This document shows positions 38,261 through 47,538 of a stretch of 64,000 nucleotides of DNA, in pieces. Source of the stretch: Actinomycetota bacterium (GTDB lineage Bacteria > Actinomycetota > Actinomycetes > Nanopelagicales > Nanopelagicaceae); contig WLPJ01000003.1 of the NCBI GenBank assembly GCA_009698815.1, positions 1 to 64,000 of the forward strand. Direction: 5' to 3'. The notes under the pieces were generated by a model. The model searched no databases. It was not told the origin of the DNA and was given only the letters and a program-made list of their open reading frames with translations. Both the position numbers and the translations under genes were made by a program. Positions within the stretch are counted from its first letter, which is position 1. The number at the start of each line of letters is the position of its first letter.

Positions 38261-39204
38261 GAGATCTGCTCCCAAGTTTTCATTACCCGATCTTGCCACC
38301 ATTTATATCTTTCTGGCGAAACTTCTAAACTATCAAAGTTTGGCTCAATCCGTTTTACTTCAATTTCACCGTTAACGATGGGGAGATCGCCAACATTTGC
38401 TGAAAGTAGTGAGCCTGTTGCGAGTCCGCAATCGAAGTTGATTTCTTCAAAAGATGCTGCGAGTGCCAGGCCGTGAGAAATTCCTACTGCGCTTTCTAGC
38501 GCGCTGGAAACGACGATCGGTAAATTGTGGTGCTGCGCTAATTTATGAGCACGTGCAATTCCACCCAGTGGTTGTACTTTCAGAGCCAAGATATCGACGG
38601 CGCCGGTTAGATCTACTTTAAATGGATCTGCAGCTTTGCGTAAAACTTCATCACCAGCGATCGGAATATCTAACTTTAGCTTTTCTTTTAACTCTCTTAA
38701 TTCTGCGATTGTTGCGCAGGGTTGCTCGACATATTCAAGTGGGCCAATATTTTCGAATATTGCGCGCAGATTTGTTATGGCAGTTGCAACGTTCCAGTTT
38801 CCGTTTACATCGATGCGTAATTTGGCCTTTGGTGCAAGGGCGCGAACCTTTGCAAGTCGTACAATATCTTCAGGCAGGTTATCGCCAACTTTTACTTTAA
38901 AGGTTTCTACTCCTGGAAATGAATTAACAATTCTTTCTAGTTCTGATGCTTCGTTTAGAGCCGGAATTGTGCCGTTTACCTTTACTGAAGTGCGGTAAAG
39001 CTTTGGAAGGGGTTTTGTTGCCGCTTCAACTGCGCACTGCAACCATGGAGCAGATTCTTCATATCCGTATTCGAGAAATGGCGAAAATTCTCCCCATCCG
39101 TATTCACCTTTAAATAGAGCAACTTCGCGCACGTTGATTCCACGAAAATTTGTTTTGGTTGGAAGCGCAACAACGCGCATTGTGGAGAAGAGTTCTAGCG
39201 ACAT
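38257..39204 (-). CDS. menC: o-succinylbenzoate synthase
   Basis: A 315-residue enolase-superfamily enzyme that dehydrates SHCHC to o-succinylbenzoate. The barrel has FKVKVGD with the catalytic Lys pair, LRIDVNGNW with the first metal Asp, YVEQPC with the second metal ligand, AGDEVLR with the third, and LALKVQPLGG with the second catalytic Lys. It sits 3 bases after menB and overlaps menD. Confidence 0.93.
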   Translation of the reverse strand: MSLELFSTMRVVALPTKTNFRGINVREVALFKGEYGWGEFSPFLEYGYEESAPWLQCAVEAATKPLPKLYRTSVKVNGTIPALNEASELERIVNSFPGVETFKVKVGDNLPEDIVRLAKVRALAPKAKLRIDVNGNWNVATAITNLRAIFENIGPLEYVEQPCATIAELRELKEKLKLDIPIAGDEVLRKAADPFKVDLTGAVDILALKVQPLGGIARAHKLAQHHNLPIVVSSALESAVGISHGLALAASFEEINFDCGLATGSLLSANVGDLPIVNGEIEVKRIEPNFDSLEVSPERYKWWQDRVMKTWEQIS

Positions 39205-39207
39205 TTA

Positions 39208-40086
39208 TTACGGACGCTTTGGGAATTTACCGAAATCTGGGGCGCGCTTTTCCTTGTAAGCATCGCGACCTTCTTGCCCTTCCTCACTCAAATAAAATAG
39301 CAGCGTGGCATCTCCGGCTAGCTGTTGAATTCCAGCCAAGCCATCATCGGCGGCGTTCATTGAAGATTTAATTAAGCGCAAGGCAAGTGGTGAATTGAGC
39401 AGCATCTCGCGACACCAGGAAACGGTTTCAGCTTCTAAATCCTTTAGCGGGACAACAGTATTTACAAGTCCCATAGCGAGCGCTTCTTGGGCATCATATT
39501 GACGAGTCATAAACCAAATCTCGCGCGCTTTCTTCTGACCAACACTTGCGGCAAGTAAACCGGAACCGTATCCCCCATCGAATGAGCCAACCTGTGGTCC
39601 GGTCTGTCCAAACTTGGCGTTGTCGGCAGCAATTGTTAAATCGCATACAACGTGCAAAACATGTCCGCCACCGATAGCCCAACCAGCGACCATGGCAACA
39701 ACTGGTTTAGGTGTGCGACGAATTTGAATCTGCAGATCTAAAACATTTAAACGGCCGATTCCTTTTTGCGCCAGTGTGTCATCGCCCAGATATCCATCAT
39801 CACCACGAACGTTGATGTCACCGCCAGAACAGAAAGCTTCATCTCCTGTACCGGTAAAAATAATTACGCCGACATCAGAGTTATCGCGCGCGAGTGAAAA
39901 TGCTTCTTGTAATTCAATAATTGTTTGAGGTCGGAATGCGTTACGAACTTCTGGACGATTAATTGCAATCTTGGCCATACCCTCTGCAACTTGATAAGTG
40001 ATGTCTACGAATTTGTCTCCGCCCGCGCCAACTGCCCACGCAGGGATGTCACGGTTACCAAATTCACGCTTGATCGGCTTGCTCAC
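39208..40086 (-). CDS. menB: 1,4-dihydroxy-2-naphthoyl-CoA synthase
   Basis: A 292-residue crotonase-fold enzyme that closes the naphthoquinone ring from o-succinylbenzoyl-CoA. [28 protein letters not shown] (core [10 protein letters not shown]) and [14 protein letters not shown] are MenB signatures. The start is GTG 40086, preceded by GGAGGAA. It heads the menB-C-D operon, divergent from menE-menA with a 42-base gap. Confidence 0.96.
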   Translation of the reverse strand: MSKPIKREFGNRDIPAWAVGAGGDKFVDITYQVAEGMAKIAINRPEVRNAFRPQTIIELQEAFSLARDNSDVGVIIFTGTGDEAFCSGGDINVRGDDGYLGDDTLAQKGIGRLNVLDLQIQIRRTPKPVVAMVAGWAIGGGHVLHVVCDLTIAADNAKFGQTGPQVGSFDGGYGSGLLAASVGQKKAREIWFMTRQYDAQEALAMGLVNTVVPLKDLEAETVSWCREMLLNSPLALRLIKSSMNAADDGLAGIQQLAGDATLLFYLSEEGQEGRDAYKEKRAPDFGKFPKRP

Positions 40087-40128
40087 GATTCCTCCATCTT
40101 CGACTTCGAGCGATAGCCTACGCGTGCA

Positions 40129-41223
40129 ATGGAGAAGACGTCACAACGAGATATTCGTGCGATCGATCCCACGTGGACCCTCGCCGAGATAATCACGCGC
40201 CTTGCCAAAGCGCTGGCCGGCGATGGCCCAGCCATAGCCCTTTCCTCAATTTCATCTAACCGCGTTTCATCAGAAATCGCTTTGGTCGTTTCAACCAGTG
40301 GCTCAACTTCAATTGCTAAGGAAGTTGGACTCTCACCCGATGCGATTCTGGCAAGTGCCAAAGCAACAAATAAATACTTAGGTGCAGTGCCAGGACAAAT
40401 CTGGTCACTCTTGCTTCCGCTAACTCATATCGCAGGTATAAATGTTTTGGTGCGCAGCCTTGAACTCGGGACAACTCCCCTGGACTTGCGCCAACATAAA
40501 GGTATATATCCCTACGCTGATTTTACGGCCGTAGTTCCTACTCAATTATTTCGCGCCTTAAATGGTGATAACGAATTGCTAGAACATCTCAGATCTGCAA
40601 AATCAGTTTTAGTTGGCGGGGCAGCACTTGATCCACAACTGCGCGAAGAAGCAAGTGCCGCAGGTATTAAAGTGATTGAAAGTTATGGCATGACCGAAAC
40701 TTGTGGTGGATGTGTCTACGACGGCCTTGCCTTAGGCGATACTATTTTTAAAATAAATGAAGACGGTCTAATTAAGATCTCTACCAGTTCGCTGGCTACA
40801 ACCTATTTAAATGATCCATTGGGTTGGGACTCCAAAGTCACAGATGGTTACTTTCTAACATCTGATCTCGGTGAAATTCACGAGGGTAAGTTAATCGTTT
40901 CCGGTCGCACTGATGATGTCATCGTTACAGGCGGTGAAAATATCTCGTTAGCGCAAGTTGAAAAAATTCTTCACCAAAAGTTTCCGGGAATCCAATGCGC
41001 TGGCTTTGCTGTGACCGATTCGCAGTGGGGACAATCACTTCATTTAGCTATTGCTGGTTCAATCCAACCTGATAAATTAGAAATTAACGAAGTCCTTTCT
41101 TTACAGATTAGTGTTGCAGCTAAGATAAAAGGGTTCTTATTTATTGATAAGTTACCTCTCACTGCTCTGGATAAAATTGATCGTCAGAGACTTATCGAAT
41201 TAGCGCTCGGAGACACCAAATGA
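40129..41223 (+). CDS. menE: o-succinylbenzoate-CoA ligase
   Basis: A 364-residue acyl-adenylating enzyme that activates o-succinylbenzoate with CoA. It is short for the family because the N-terminal part is reduced, as is usual in actinobacteria. The phosphate loop is STSGSTS (55-61), the adenine motif YGMTETCGG (186-194), and the C-terminal hinge and catalytic Lys lie in [15 protein letters not shown] and KIDRQRL. A TAGCCT sequence nine bases before the ATG could be a -10 giving a very short leader. It overlaps menA by four bases. Confidence 0.92.
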   Translation: MEKTSQRDIRAIDPTWTLAEIITRLAKALAGDGPAIALSSISSNRVSSEIALVVSTSGSTSIAKEVGLSPDAILASAKATNKYLGAVPGQIWSLLLPLTHIAGINVLVRSLELGTTPLDLRQHKGIYPYADFTAVVPTQLFRALNGDNELLEHLRSAKSVLVGGAALDPQLREEASAAGIKVIESYGMTETCGGCVYDGLALGDTIFKINEDGLIKISTSSLATTYLNDPLGWDSKVTDGYFLTSDLGEIHEGKLIVSGRTDDVIVTGGENISLAQVEKILHQKFPGIQCAGFAVTDSQWGQSLHLAIAGSIQPDKLEINEVLSLQISVAAKIKGFLFIDKLPLTALDKIDRQRLIELALGDTK

Positions 41224-42074
41224 CTTCTGTAAGTAAATGGGTGGCCGGTGCGCGCCCGCGCACTTTGGCCGCCGCAATTGCGCCAGTAATGGTTGCAACT
41301 GCATTTGCTGGAAGTCAGTGGAGCCCATGGCGCGCACTGCTGGCGTTAATCGTAAGTTTGGCCTTACAAATCGGAGTTAATTATGCAAATGATTATTCTG
41401 ATGGAATTCGTGGCACGGATGATTCTCGAATTGGTCCAATGAGATTAACTGCCAGCGGCCTTGCTAAACCTGGCGCTGTGAAAGCTGCTGCTGCGCTCTC
41501 ATTCCTCATTGCTGCTTGCGCAGGGTTAGCACTTGCCAGCTTAACGACTTGGTGGCTAATTCTCATCGGAGCCCTGGCCATTAACGCAGCTTGGGGCTAC
41601 ACCGGTGGAAATAGCCCTTATGGTTATAAAGGTTTAGGCGAAGTTGCTGTATTTTTATTTTTTGGAGTCGTTGCAACTGTTGGAAGTTATTTTGCGCAGA
41701 CCGAAAAAATAAATTTGCAGATTTTCATTATTTCGATTCCGATGGGTGCGCTAGCGTGTGCCATCTTGGCTATAAATAATCTGCGCGATCGCGCGCAAGA
41801 TGAGATTGTCGGTAAGAAAACCTTGGCAGTGCGCTTAGGTGATAAAGGTGCGCGTCGCCTTTACATCGCGCTACTTCTTTCAGCGCATCTCTTTGCGCTC
41901 TTTACTTTTGAACCTGGTGCTCTGCTAACTCTTCTAGCTGCTCCCCTAACCTGGAACTTGGCTCGTGGCGTAAAAGACGGGGTGCAAGGTGCGGACTTAA
42001 TCCCGTATCTGGCCAAAACTGGTAAGTTGCAACTAGCCTTTGCTCTCCTTTTTGCACTCGGCTTAGTTATCTAA
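41220..42074 (+). CDS. menA: 1,4-dihydroxy-2-naphthoate polyprenyltransferase
   Basis: A 284-residue UbiA-superfamily membrane enzyme that attaches the polyprenyl tail to dihydroxynaphthoate. The first Asp-rich motif is NYANDYSDGIRGTDD (starting near residue 53), the second NNLRDRAQDEIVGKKTLAVRLG (core NNLRDRAQDE). About eight helices are seen. It should use the product of the polyprenyl synthase near 18-19 kb. Cotranslated with menE through an ATGA overlap. Confidence 0.95.
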   Translation: MTSVSKWVAGARPRTLAAAIAPVMVATAFAGSQWSPWRALLALIVSLALQIGVNYANDYSDGIRGTDDSRIGPMRLTASGLAKPGAVKAAAALSFLIAACAGLALASLTTWWLILIGALAINAAWGYTGGNSPYGYKGLGEVAVFLFFGVVATVGSYFAQTEKINLQIFIISIPMGALACAILAINNLRDRAQDEIVGKKTLAVRLGDKGARRLYIALLLSAHLFALFTFEPGALLTLLAAPLTWNLARGVKDGVQGADLIPYLAKTGKLQLAFALLFALGLVI

Positions 42075-42093
42075 CTTTGGCTAGAATAGGAGC

Positions 42094-42354
42094 ATGATTA
42101 AGTTGCTAGGCATAATCTCAATTACCTCACTAGTTTTGACTTTGTACGCGTTCATTGATTGTGCGCGACGCGATGATTCGCTGATAAATAAATTGCCTAA
42201 GTGGGGTTGGTTACTGCTAATACTTCTTCTTGCACCATTTGGAGCTATTGCTTACGTAGCCATTGGTCGCGAACGCGGTGAAAGAGGTCCGCGCCCACCG
42301 AAGCGTCGTATCTTGCCGCCAGATGATGACCCAGATTTTCTGCGCAAGCTTTAA
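42094..42354 (+). CDS. small membrane protein with PLDc_N (PLDc N-terminal) domain
   Basis: An 86-residue protein with two hydrophobic segments (about 4-20 and 36-56) separated by a charged DCARRDDSL stretch, and a proline-rich basic then acidic tail. This two-helix hairpin is the PLDc_N unit found before cardiolipin synthases but also as free-standing small proteins in actinobacteria, where its role is unknown. AGGAGC precedes the ATG. It follows menA by 19 bases on the same strand and converges with ccsB. Confidence 0.8.
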   Translation: MIKLLGIISITSLVLTLYAFIDCARRDDSLINKLPKWGWLLLILLLAPFGAIAYVAIGRERGERGPRPPKRRILPPDDDPDFLRKL

Positions 42355-42366
42355 TTTATTTAAAGG

Positions 42367-43281
42367 CTAAAGGCCGCTGTAAGTGTGCTTTCCAGTTCCC
42401 CAGACATTTACATAAACATAGTTAAACAAGAATGTTGAGCCAGCAAATAAGCAGAGCCAGGCAGCACGCTTGCCACGCCATCCGATAGTTACCCGAGCAT
42501 GTAAGTAAGCGGCATATGCCACCCAAGTAATAAATGCCCAAGTCTCTTTTGGATCCCATCCCCAATATCTACCCCACGCACTTTCAGCCCAAATTGCGCC
42601 AGCGATTACTGCAAATGTCCAAAGTGGAAATACAAATGCAACTAGGCGGTATGAAAGTTGATCTAGCGTTTCCAAATCTGGCAAACGCTTTGCCCATGCT
42701 TTTCGCTCACCGCGTGATTCCATAGAATCCAGATATAGGTAAGCGCCGGCAATAACATTTGAAAGTAAGAAAACTCCACCCGAAATAATTGCGGCAATCA
42801 CATGAATTACTAGCCAGGTTGATTTCAAAGCAGGTACCAAAGGAGCGCTATCACGATAGAGAAGTGTTATGGCGGTACCAAGAGTAAGAAGAACCGAAAT
42901 CGAGATAAAGAGTCCGAGCCAACGTAGATCGTATTTACGAAGTGCGGCTAAATATGCGCCGGTGAAAGCAAGTGCGCCAGTTAATGAGAATTCATACATA
43001 TTCCCCCAAGGAACATGCTTGGCAGAAATTCCACGCGCAATAACTCCGCCTAATAACAGGAGAAATCCTAAAACCATTAGCGCAGTTGCAATTCGTGCAG
43101 CGCGCTCAGTGCGTGTGTAATCCAAAGTCTTGGTTTTTAGAGAGCCTTCTGTGCCTTCGCTCTGATCTGGAGTTCTAACTGCCCATGCGGTTTCAAAGGC
43201 GTGTGCAAAAAAGGAAAGTGCGAATACACCCATCGCCGCATAGATCAAGTTATTTGATAGGTAGGCCCAAGTGGTTTGCAT
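42367..43281 (-). CDS. ccsB: cytochrome c biogenesis protein CcsB (heme handling)
   Basis: A 304-residue membrane protein of cytochrome c maturation system II. The heme-handling loop WGRYWGWDPKETWAFITW (core WGWDPKETWA) and conserved membrane His residues are visible in the C-terminal half. With ResB it exports heme and ligates it to apocytochrome c outside the membrane. It is the last gene of a five-gene operon and abuts resB with no gap. Some databases call this protein CcsA/ResC. Confidence 0.93.
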   Translation of the reverse strand: MQTTWAYLSNNLIYAAMGVFALSFFAHAFETAWAVRTPDQSEGTEGSLKTKTLDYTRTERAARIATALMVLGFLLLLGGVIARGISAKHVPWGNMYEFSLTGALAFTGAYLAALRKYDLRWLGLFISISVLLTLGTAITLLYRDSAPLVPALKSTWLVIHVIAAIISGGVFLLSNVIAGAYLYLDSMESRGERKAWAKRLPDLETLDQLSYRLVAFVFPLWTFAVIAGAIWAESAWGRYWGWDPKETWAFITWVAYAAYLHARVTIGWRGKRAAWLCLFAGSTFLFNYVYVNVWGTGKHTYSGL

Positions 43282-44757
43282 CTATATCTCTCTCCTTAAA
43301 TGGGCGACAAATTTTTCTATTTCGGCTGGTAGGCCAGGTGCACCATTCTTAGCCAGGCCAGCAACTTCTACAACTCCAGTTGTTGTGATGCGTATCCAAA
43401 TTCGACGACGGCGACCAAATAGTGATGCAAGCAGCCCCAGGATTGCCGCAATTGCTCCATAGAGCGCATAGGACTTTCCAGGATCATCAACAATCTGCAG
43501 GTTTATCCAGGGAGTGAAGGCTTCAAAGGTGATTGAACCTTCTGGATATGAAAATGTTTCACCAGGTTTGAGCGAATCAAGTGCTATCCGCTCCATCTTG
43601 GAAGTATCCATGCGATAAACAGATTGTGGTTTTCCAGAATCTAAACCTAGATCACCTTTCCAAATCGAGAAGAGCAACTTTGGATCAAGGGCTTCTGGAA
43701 AAACAGAGATGCCGCCGTTTGCTCCATCTCGCGCGTAAGTCGGCAAGAAGCTTGCTACAAATCCAACTTGAGGATCCGCATCGGGAACTTTAATGGCGCC
43801 GATTGAACGCAAATTTCCATCCTGTGGCAAAAATGGAACCGGCCCTTGCAATGCAACCGCGCCTGTGGAATCACGAACTGTAACGATTGGTGAGTATCCA
43901 TTGGCTTGCAAATAAACCCGAGTATTCCCAAATGTCAGAGGGCTATTTACTTTTAGTGTTTTGATTGTCGAAGTTTTTTCCCCGGCGCTTGTTACTCGAA
44001 CTGTTGCTGTGTAATCCTGCGGAGCGTTGGTAAGGAGATCATATTTAGCAACAAAGTCGATAACTTCAATAATAAATGGCTGCAAAGATTCTTCATTCGC
44101 GAGCTTTCCAAAAGAGAGAGTGTCATAAGAGGTTGGAACGCTAATAAATCGCTCACCTTTATTGATGATCGCTTCACCGCGCATACCAAATAGTGATCCG
44201 ATACTTACACCGAGCAGGATAAGAATTAGTGAAAGATGAAAGAGTAGATTGCCGGTTTCGCGCAAGTAACCTTTTTCAGCAGAAACGCTCTGACCTTCGG
44301 CGCGGACTCTAAAACGATTTTTCTTAAACCATTCCTTGGCAATTTCGAGTTCTGAGCCCTGCCCCGAAAATTCCTGGAAGGATTCCATTCGGGATAAGTT
44401 GCGCGGAGTTGCTGGCGGTTGTGCACGCATCGATTTAAAATGTTCAAAAGTGCGCGGCAAGACGCAGCCGATTAGCGAAATAAATAGCAAGATATAAATA
44501 GCGCTAAACCAAGGTGATGAATAAACCGTAAATCCTGAAAGCCTTTCTATCCAGCGCGCTAACTCGGGGCTATCTAAATAGTATTGCCGCACTGCCATAG
44601 GGTTTTGAGAGCGCTGTGGGATTAAAGAACCTGGGATGGCTGCAAGGCCCAGCAACATCAGAAGAATTAGCGCGGTGCGCATACTGGTTAGTTGGCGCCA
44701 GGCGAAGCGCAATAAACCAGCAGTACCTAATTCGGGAATCTCTACTTCTTGACTCAT
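43282..44757 (-). CDS. resB: cytochrome c biogenesis protein ResB
   Basis: A 491-residue system II partner of CcsB. Three N-terminal helices, a large extracytoplasmic domain and a final helix near residue 440 fit the family; LRFAWRQLTSMRTALILLMLL and GSLIPQRSQNP near the N terminus are characteristic. I use ATG 44757, which overlaps the ccdA TGA; the frame also allows a TTG one codon earlier. Confidence 0.93.
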   Translation of the reverse strand: MSQEVEIPELGTAGLLRFAWRQLTSMRTALILLMLLGLAAIPGSLIPQRSQNPMAVRQYYLDSPELARWIERLSGFTVYSSPWFSAIYILLFISLIGCVLPRTFEHFKSMRAQPPATPRNLSRMESFQEFSGQGSELEIAKEWFKKNRFRVRAEGQSVSAEKGYLRETGNLLFHLSLILILLGVSIGSLFGMRGEAIINKGERFISVPTSYDTLSFGKLANEESLQPFIIEVIDFVAKYDLLTNAPQDYTATVRVTSAGEKTSTIKTLKVNSPLTFGNTRVYLQANGYSPIVTVRDSTGAVALQGPVPFLPQDGNLRSIGAIKVPDADPQVGFVASFLPTYARDGANGGISVFPEALDPKLLFSIWKGDLGLDSGKPQSVYRMDTSKMERIALDSLKPGETFSYPEGSITFEAFTPWINLQIVDDPGKSYALYGAIAAILGLLASLFGRRRRIWIRITTTGVVEVAGLAKNGAPGLPAEIEKFVAHLRREI

Positions 44758-45482
44758 CAAATCACCGGCGTAAATTCTGTAATCATCGAGCGAAGTGAAA
44801 TCATTAAATCAGTCCAAAAACCAAGTAGCTGCGCAATACCAATCAGGATTAATAGCGCTCCGCCGATTTTGGAAATTAAATCTCCGCGCTTAGTTAAGAA
44901 TCCTCGTAGTCGTGCCGATTTATCTAAGTAAAGTCCCGATGCGATAAATGGTGCGCCAAGTCCGATGCAATATCCAAAGGAGAGAATGGCACCACGCGCG
45001 GCACTTGATTCTTGAAATGCCAAAGTCTGCACAGTTGCAAGTGCGGGTCCGATACAAGGTGTCCAACCAATACCGAAAAGAAAGCCCAACAAAGGTGCAC
45101 CGATTAGTCCACCGTTAGTAGAGATCTTTGGTGAAAACGTTTTCATCATGGGAAAGCGCCCCATAAAAATCAGTCCAAGCAGAATTGTTATTACACCCAG
45201 AACGCGTGTGATGGCCTCATCGTTAGTTGCGATGCGAGATCCGATACCGCCAAATAGTGCGCCGTAGGAGATGAATAGAACGCTGAAACCAAGTACAAAG
45301 AGTATCGAGCCAAGAAAAACCCGACCTTTAGATTTGGAATATCCAGCGGCAAAAGAAAGGTAGCCAGGTACTAAAGGAAGTACACAAGGTGATATGAATG
45401 AGATCAGACCGGCAAGTATCGCAATTGGAAAAGCAACGAGTAAGAATCCACCGAGTAACTGCTCTACAAAGAAGTCAATCAT
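44757..45482 (-). CDS. ccdA: cytochrome c biogenesis protein CcdA
   Basis: A 241-residue, six-helix thiol-disulfide carrier of the DsbD/CcdA family. It brings reducing power across the membrane through two Cys: one in FISPCVLPLVPGYLSF and one in GWTPCIGPAL, both present. It would keep the neighbouring TlpA/ResA-like protein reduced so apocytochrome c thiols are ready for heme attachment. Start and stop overlap its neighbours. Confidence 0.94.
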   Translation of the reverse strand: MIDFFVEQLLGGFLLVAFPIAILAGLISFISPCVLPLVPGYLSFAAGYSKSKGRVFLGSILFVLGFSVLFISYGALFGGIGSRIATNDEAITRVLGVITILLGLIFMGRFPMMKTFSPKISTNGGLIGAPLLGFLFGIGWTPCIGPALATVQTLAFQESSAARGAILSFGYCIGLGAPFIASGLYLDKSARLRGFLTKRGDLISKIGGALLILIGIAQLLGFWTDLMISLRSMITEFTPVI

Positions 45483-46024
45483 TCTGCTTCAAGCTTTCTA
45501 ATCAGCTTACTTAAAGATGTCAGAGTCACTTCACCTGAAATACGAGCAGCAACATTTCCATCTTTATCTAACAACACTGTCGAAGGAATGGCATTTGCCG
45601 GAAGGGTTCCCTTAAAGCCAATCAATAGCGAATCATCAATAAAGGTTGGGTATGGCATAGCAAATCGACGCGCAAATGCTTCGGCGGTTGCGGGATTGTC
45701 TCTAGTTAAAATCCCCATGAATTGAACGTCAGGATATTGCTTAGCGAGTTCAATCAGCGTTGGTATCTCGGCGCGACAAGGTGAGCACCAGGAAGCCCAA
45801 ACATTTACGACGGCAATTTGCCCAGGATTAAATACAAATTGCTTACCGCTTAGCGTCATTCCGGATAGTTCAGGGGCTGCACTGCGATTCGAGCCTTCGA
45901 TAAAAGTTACTGCGCCGCTGCCTTCGATAAAACTCTCTTCGGCTGTTGAACTACCACCACCACATGCGCTTAATAAGGATGCAGAAAATAGCGCAAGCAC
46001 AGCTAGTTTCAGTTGCTTGCGCAT
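45479..46024 (-). CDS. TlpA/ResA-like thiol-disulfide lipoprotein
   Basis: A 181-residue exported thioredoxin-fold protein. The lipoprotein signal ends at LLSAC with Cys21 as the lipidated residue. The active site is WASWCSPC with Cys80 and Cys83. It likely reduces apocytochrome c disulfides with electrons from CcdA. It lies 7 bases after the histidine phosphatase gene and overlaps ccdA by four bases, in a standard system II order. Confidence 0.93.
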   Translation of the reverse strand: MRKQLKLAVLALFSASLLSACGGGSSTAEESFIEGSGAVTFIEGSNRSAAPELSGMTLSGKQFVFNPGQIAVVNVWASWCSPCRAEIPTLIELAKQYPDVQFMGILTRDNPATAEAFARRFAMPYPTFIDDSLLIGFKGTLPANAIPSTVLLDKDGNVAARISGEVTLTSLSKLIRKLEAE

Positions 46025-46031
46025 ATATCTA

Positions 46032-46655
46032 TTACTTCTTTGGGGGTAGTAAATGTGCAGCAGGTTCTGAATAAGAAAGTCCAGAAATTACACCTTCGCC
46101 ATCAAAATGAATGCTGGTGACGGAGGCTAATGTGCATTCGCGTTTGCGGGGATCGTGCAACATGGAACGACCTTCGATTGCACTGCGGGTAATCCAGATT
46201 GGAAGTTGGTGTGAAACAACGATGGCATCTTTACCATTTGCTGCTTTATGTGCGGCAAAGATCGCCGCAAACATACGATTTATTTGTTCATCATAAGGTT
46301 CGCCCCATGATGGTTTCCAAGGATTGTATAAATGGCGCCATGCGGTGGGATGTTTCAGGATTCCACTGCCTGGTTCAAAACTCTTGCCTTCGAAAATATT
46401 TCCAGCTTCAATTAAGCGTTCATCAGTTGTTATTTCAATTCCGTGTGCTCTTGCAATTGGCGCCGCAGTTTCTTGCGCACGTTGCAAAGGCGAAACATGG
46501 AGCGCACCTAAATCAATGCTCTTCGACCACTCGCCCAATACTTCAGCCATTTGTTGGCCGCGCGTTGATAAACGCCAGCCAGGTTGGCGGCCATAGAGAA
46601 TTTTCTGCGGATTTTCTACTTCACCGTGACGAGCGACGTGGACTGTTGAACTCAT
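46032..46655 (-). CDS. histidine phosphatase family protein
   Basis: A phosphoglycerate-mutase-like phosphatase of about 207 residues. The catalytic RHGE lies near the N terminus, with SPLQRAQETA and the second His in VVSHQLP. Actinobacterial homologues next to the ResA-CcdA-ResB-CcsB genes are common, but their substrate is not known. I prefer ATG 46655: a TATGCT -10-like element seven bases before it would give a nearly leaderless message. ATG 46667 adds four residues. Confidence 0.85.
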   Translation of the reverse strand: MSSTVHVARHGEVENPQKILYGRQPGWRLSTRGQQMAEVLGEWSKSIDLGALHVSPLQRAQETAAPIARAHGIEITTDERLIEAGNIFEGKSFEPGSGILKHPTAWRHLYNPWKPSWGEPYDEQINRMFAAIFAAHKAANGKDAIVVSHQLPIWITRSAIEGRSMLHDPRKRECTLASVTSIHFDGEGVISGLSYSEPAAHLLPPKK

Positions 46656-46718
46656 GGCGCTAAGCATAAAGCGTCCGCTGGCCGAGCAATATCTGAGTTA
46701 ATCGCTAAGGTTGTGCCC

Positions 46719-47486
46719 ATGTCACTCACGCAGCAACGTGCGGCTTTTTTCGACGTTGATAACACTCTGGTGCGTGGCTCGACCATCTATTTTCTGGGGC
46801 GCGGCATGTACCAGCGTGGATTTTTCACAAAAGCTGACATTTCCAGATTTGTACTGGCCAATCTAAGATTTCGCTTAACCGGGACTGAAAAGCAAGATGA
46901 GATCAATCGCTTTCAAAAATCAGCCCAAGAATTTATTGGTGGACACAATGTCACCGAAATTAACGCCGTTGCCCAAGAAATTTATGATGAGTACGTATCC
47001 CCTGCGCTCTGGGAAGGCACAATTGAAATTGCACAACGTCACTTAAATGATGGCGTTGAAGTTTGGCTGGTAACTGCCGCACCTGAAGATATGGCGACGC
47101 TAATCGCCGAACGCTTGGGATTTACTGGAGCACTCGGTAGTAAGGCTGCAATCAAAGATGGTTTTTATACCGGTGAAATGAATGGGCCTTTACTACACGG
47201 GCGCGAGAAGGCAACAGCAATTAAAGAGTTAGCGCGCGAACGTGGTTTCGATCTGGAACACTGCTTTGGATATTCAGATAGCCATAATGATTTGCCACTT
47301 CTACTAACTGTTGGAAATCCATCAGCGATTAATCCTGATGCCATCTTGCGCATTCGCGCACTCAAGGAAAAATGGCCGATCAATGATTTCCGCAGAATGC
47401 GCTTTATAAATCGTTTACTCGGTCCAATGGTCTCGCGTGCCGCATGGCTGGGCACACGGCTTACACCGCGCCGTAAATCTCGCTAA
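46719..47486 (+). CDS. HAD-IB family phosphatase (SerB-like)
   Basis: A HAD-superfamily hydrolase of about 255 residues. The catalytic motif is FFDVDNTLV near the N terminus (two Asp), motif II lies in WLVTAAP, and motif III/IV is GYSDSHNDLPLL. Subfamily IB members include phosphoserine phosphatase and lipid phosphatases; the long C-terminal basic tail suggests membrane or nucleic-acid contact, but the substrate is unknown. ATG 46719 is preferred over GTG 46713, as a TAAGGT element places transcription about one base before the ATG. Confidence 0.85.
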   Translation: MSLTQQRAAFFDVDNTLVRGSTIYFLGRGMYQRGFFTKADISRFVLANLRFRLTGTEKQDEINRFQKSAQEFIGGHNVTEINAVAQEIYDEYVSPALWEGTIEIAQRHLNDGVEVWLVTAAPEDMATLIAERLGFTGALGSKAAIKDGFYTGEMNGPLLHGREKATAIKELARERGFDLEHCFGYSDSHNDLPLLLTVGNPSAINPDAILRIRALKEKWPINDFRRMRFINRLLGPMVSRAAWLGTRLTPRRKSR

Positions 47487-47538
47487 CTTCGCATTCAATT
47501 AGCGCAGCGACCTCACTTGCCAGTAATGTAGGCAAGTT

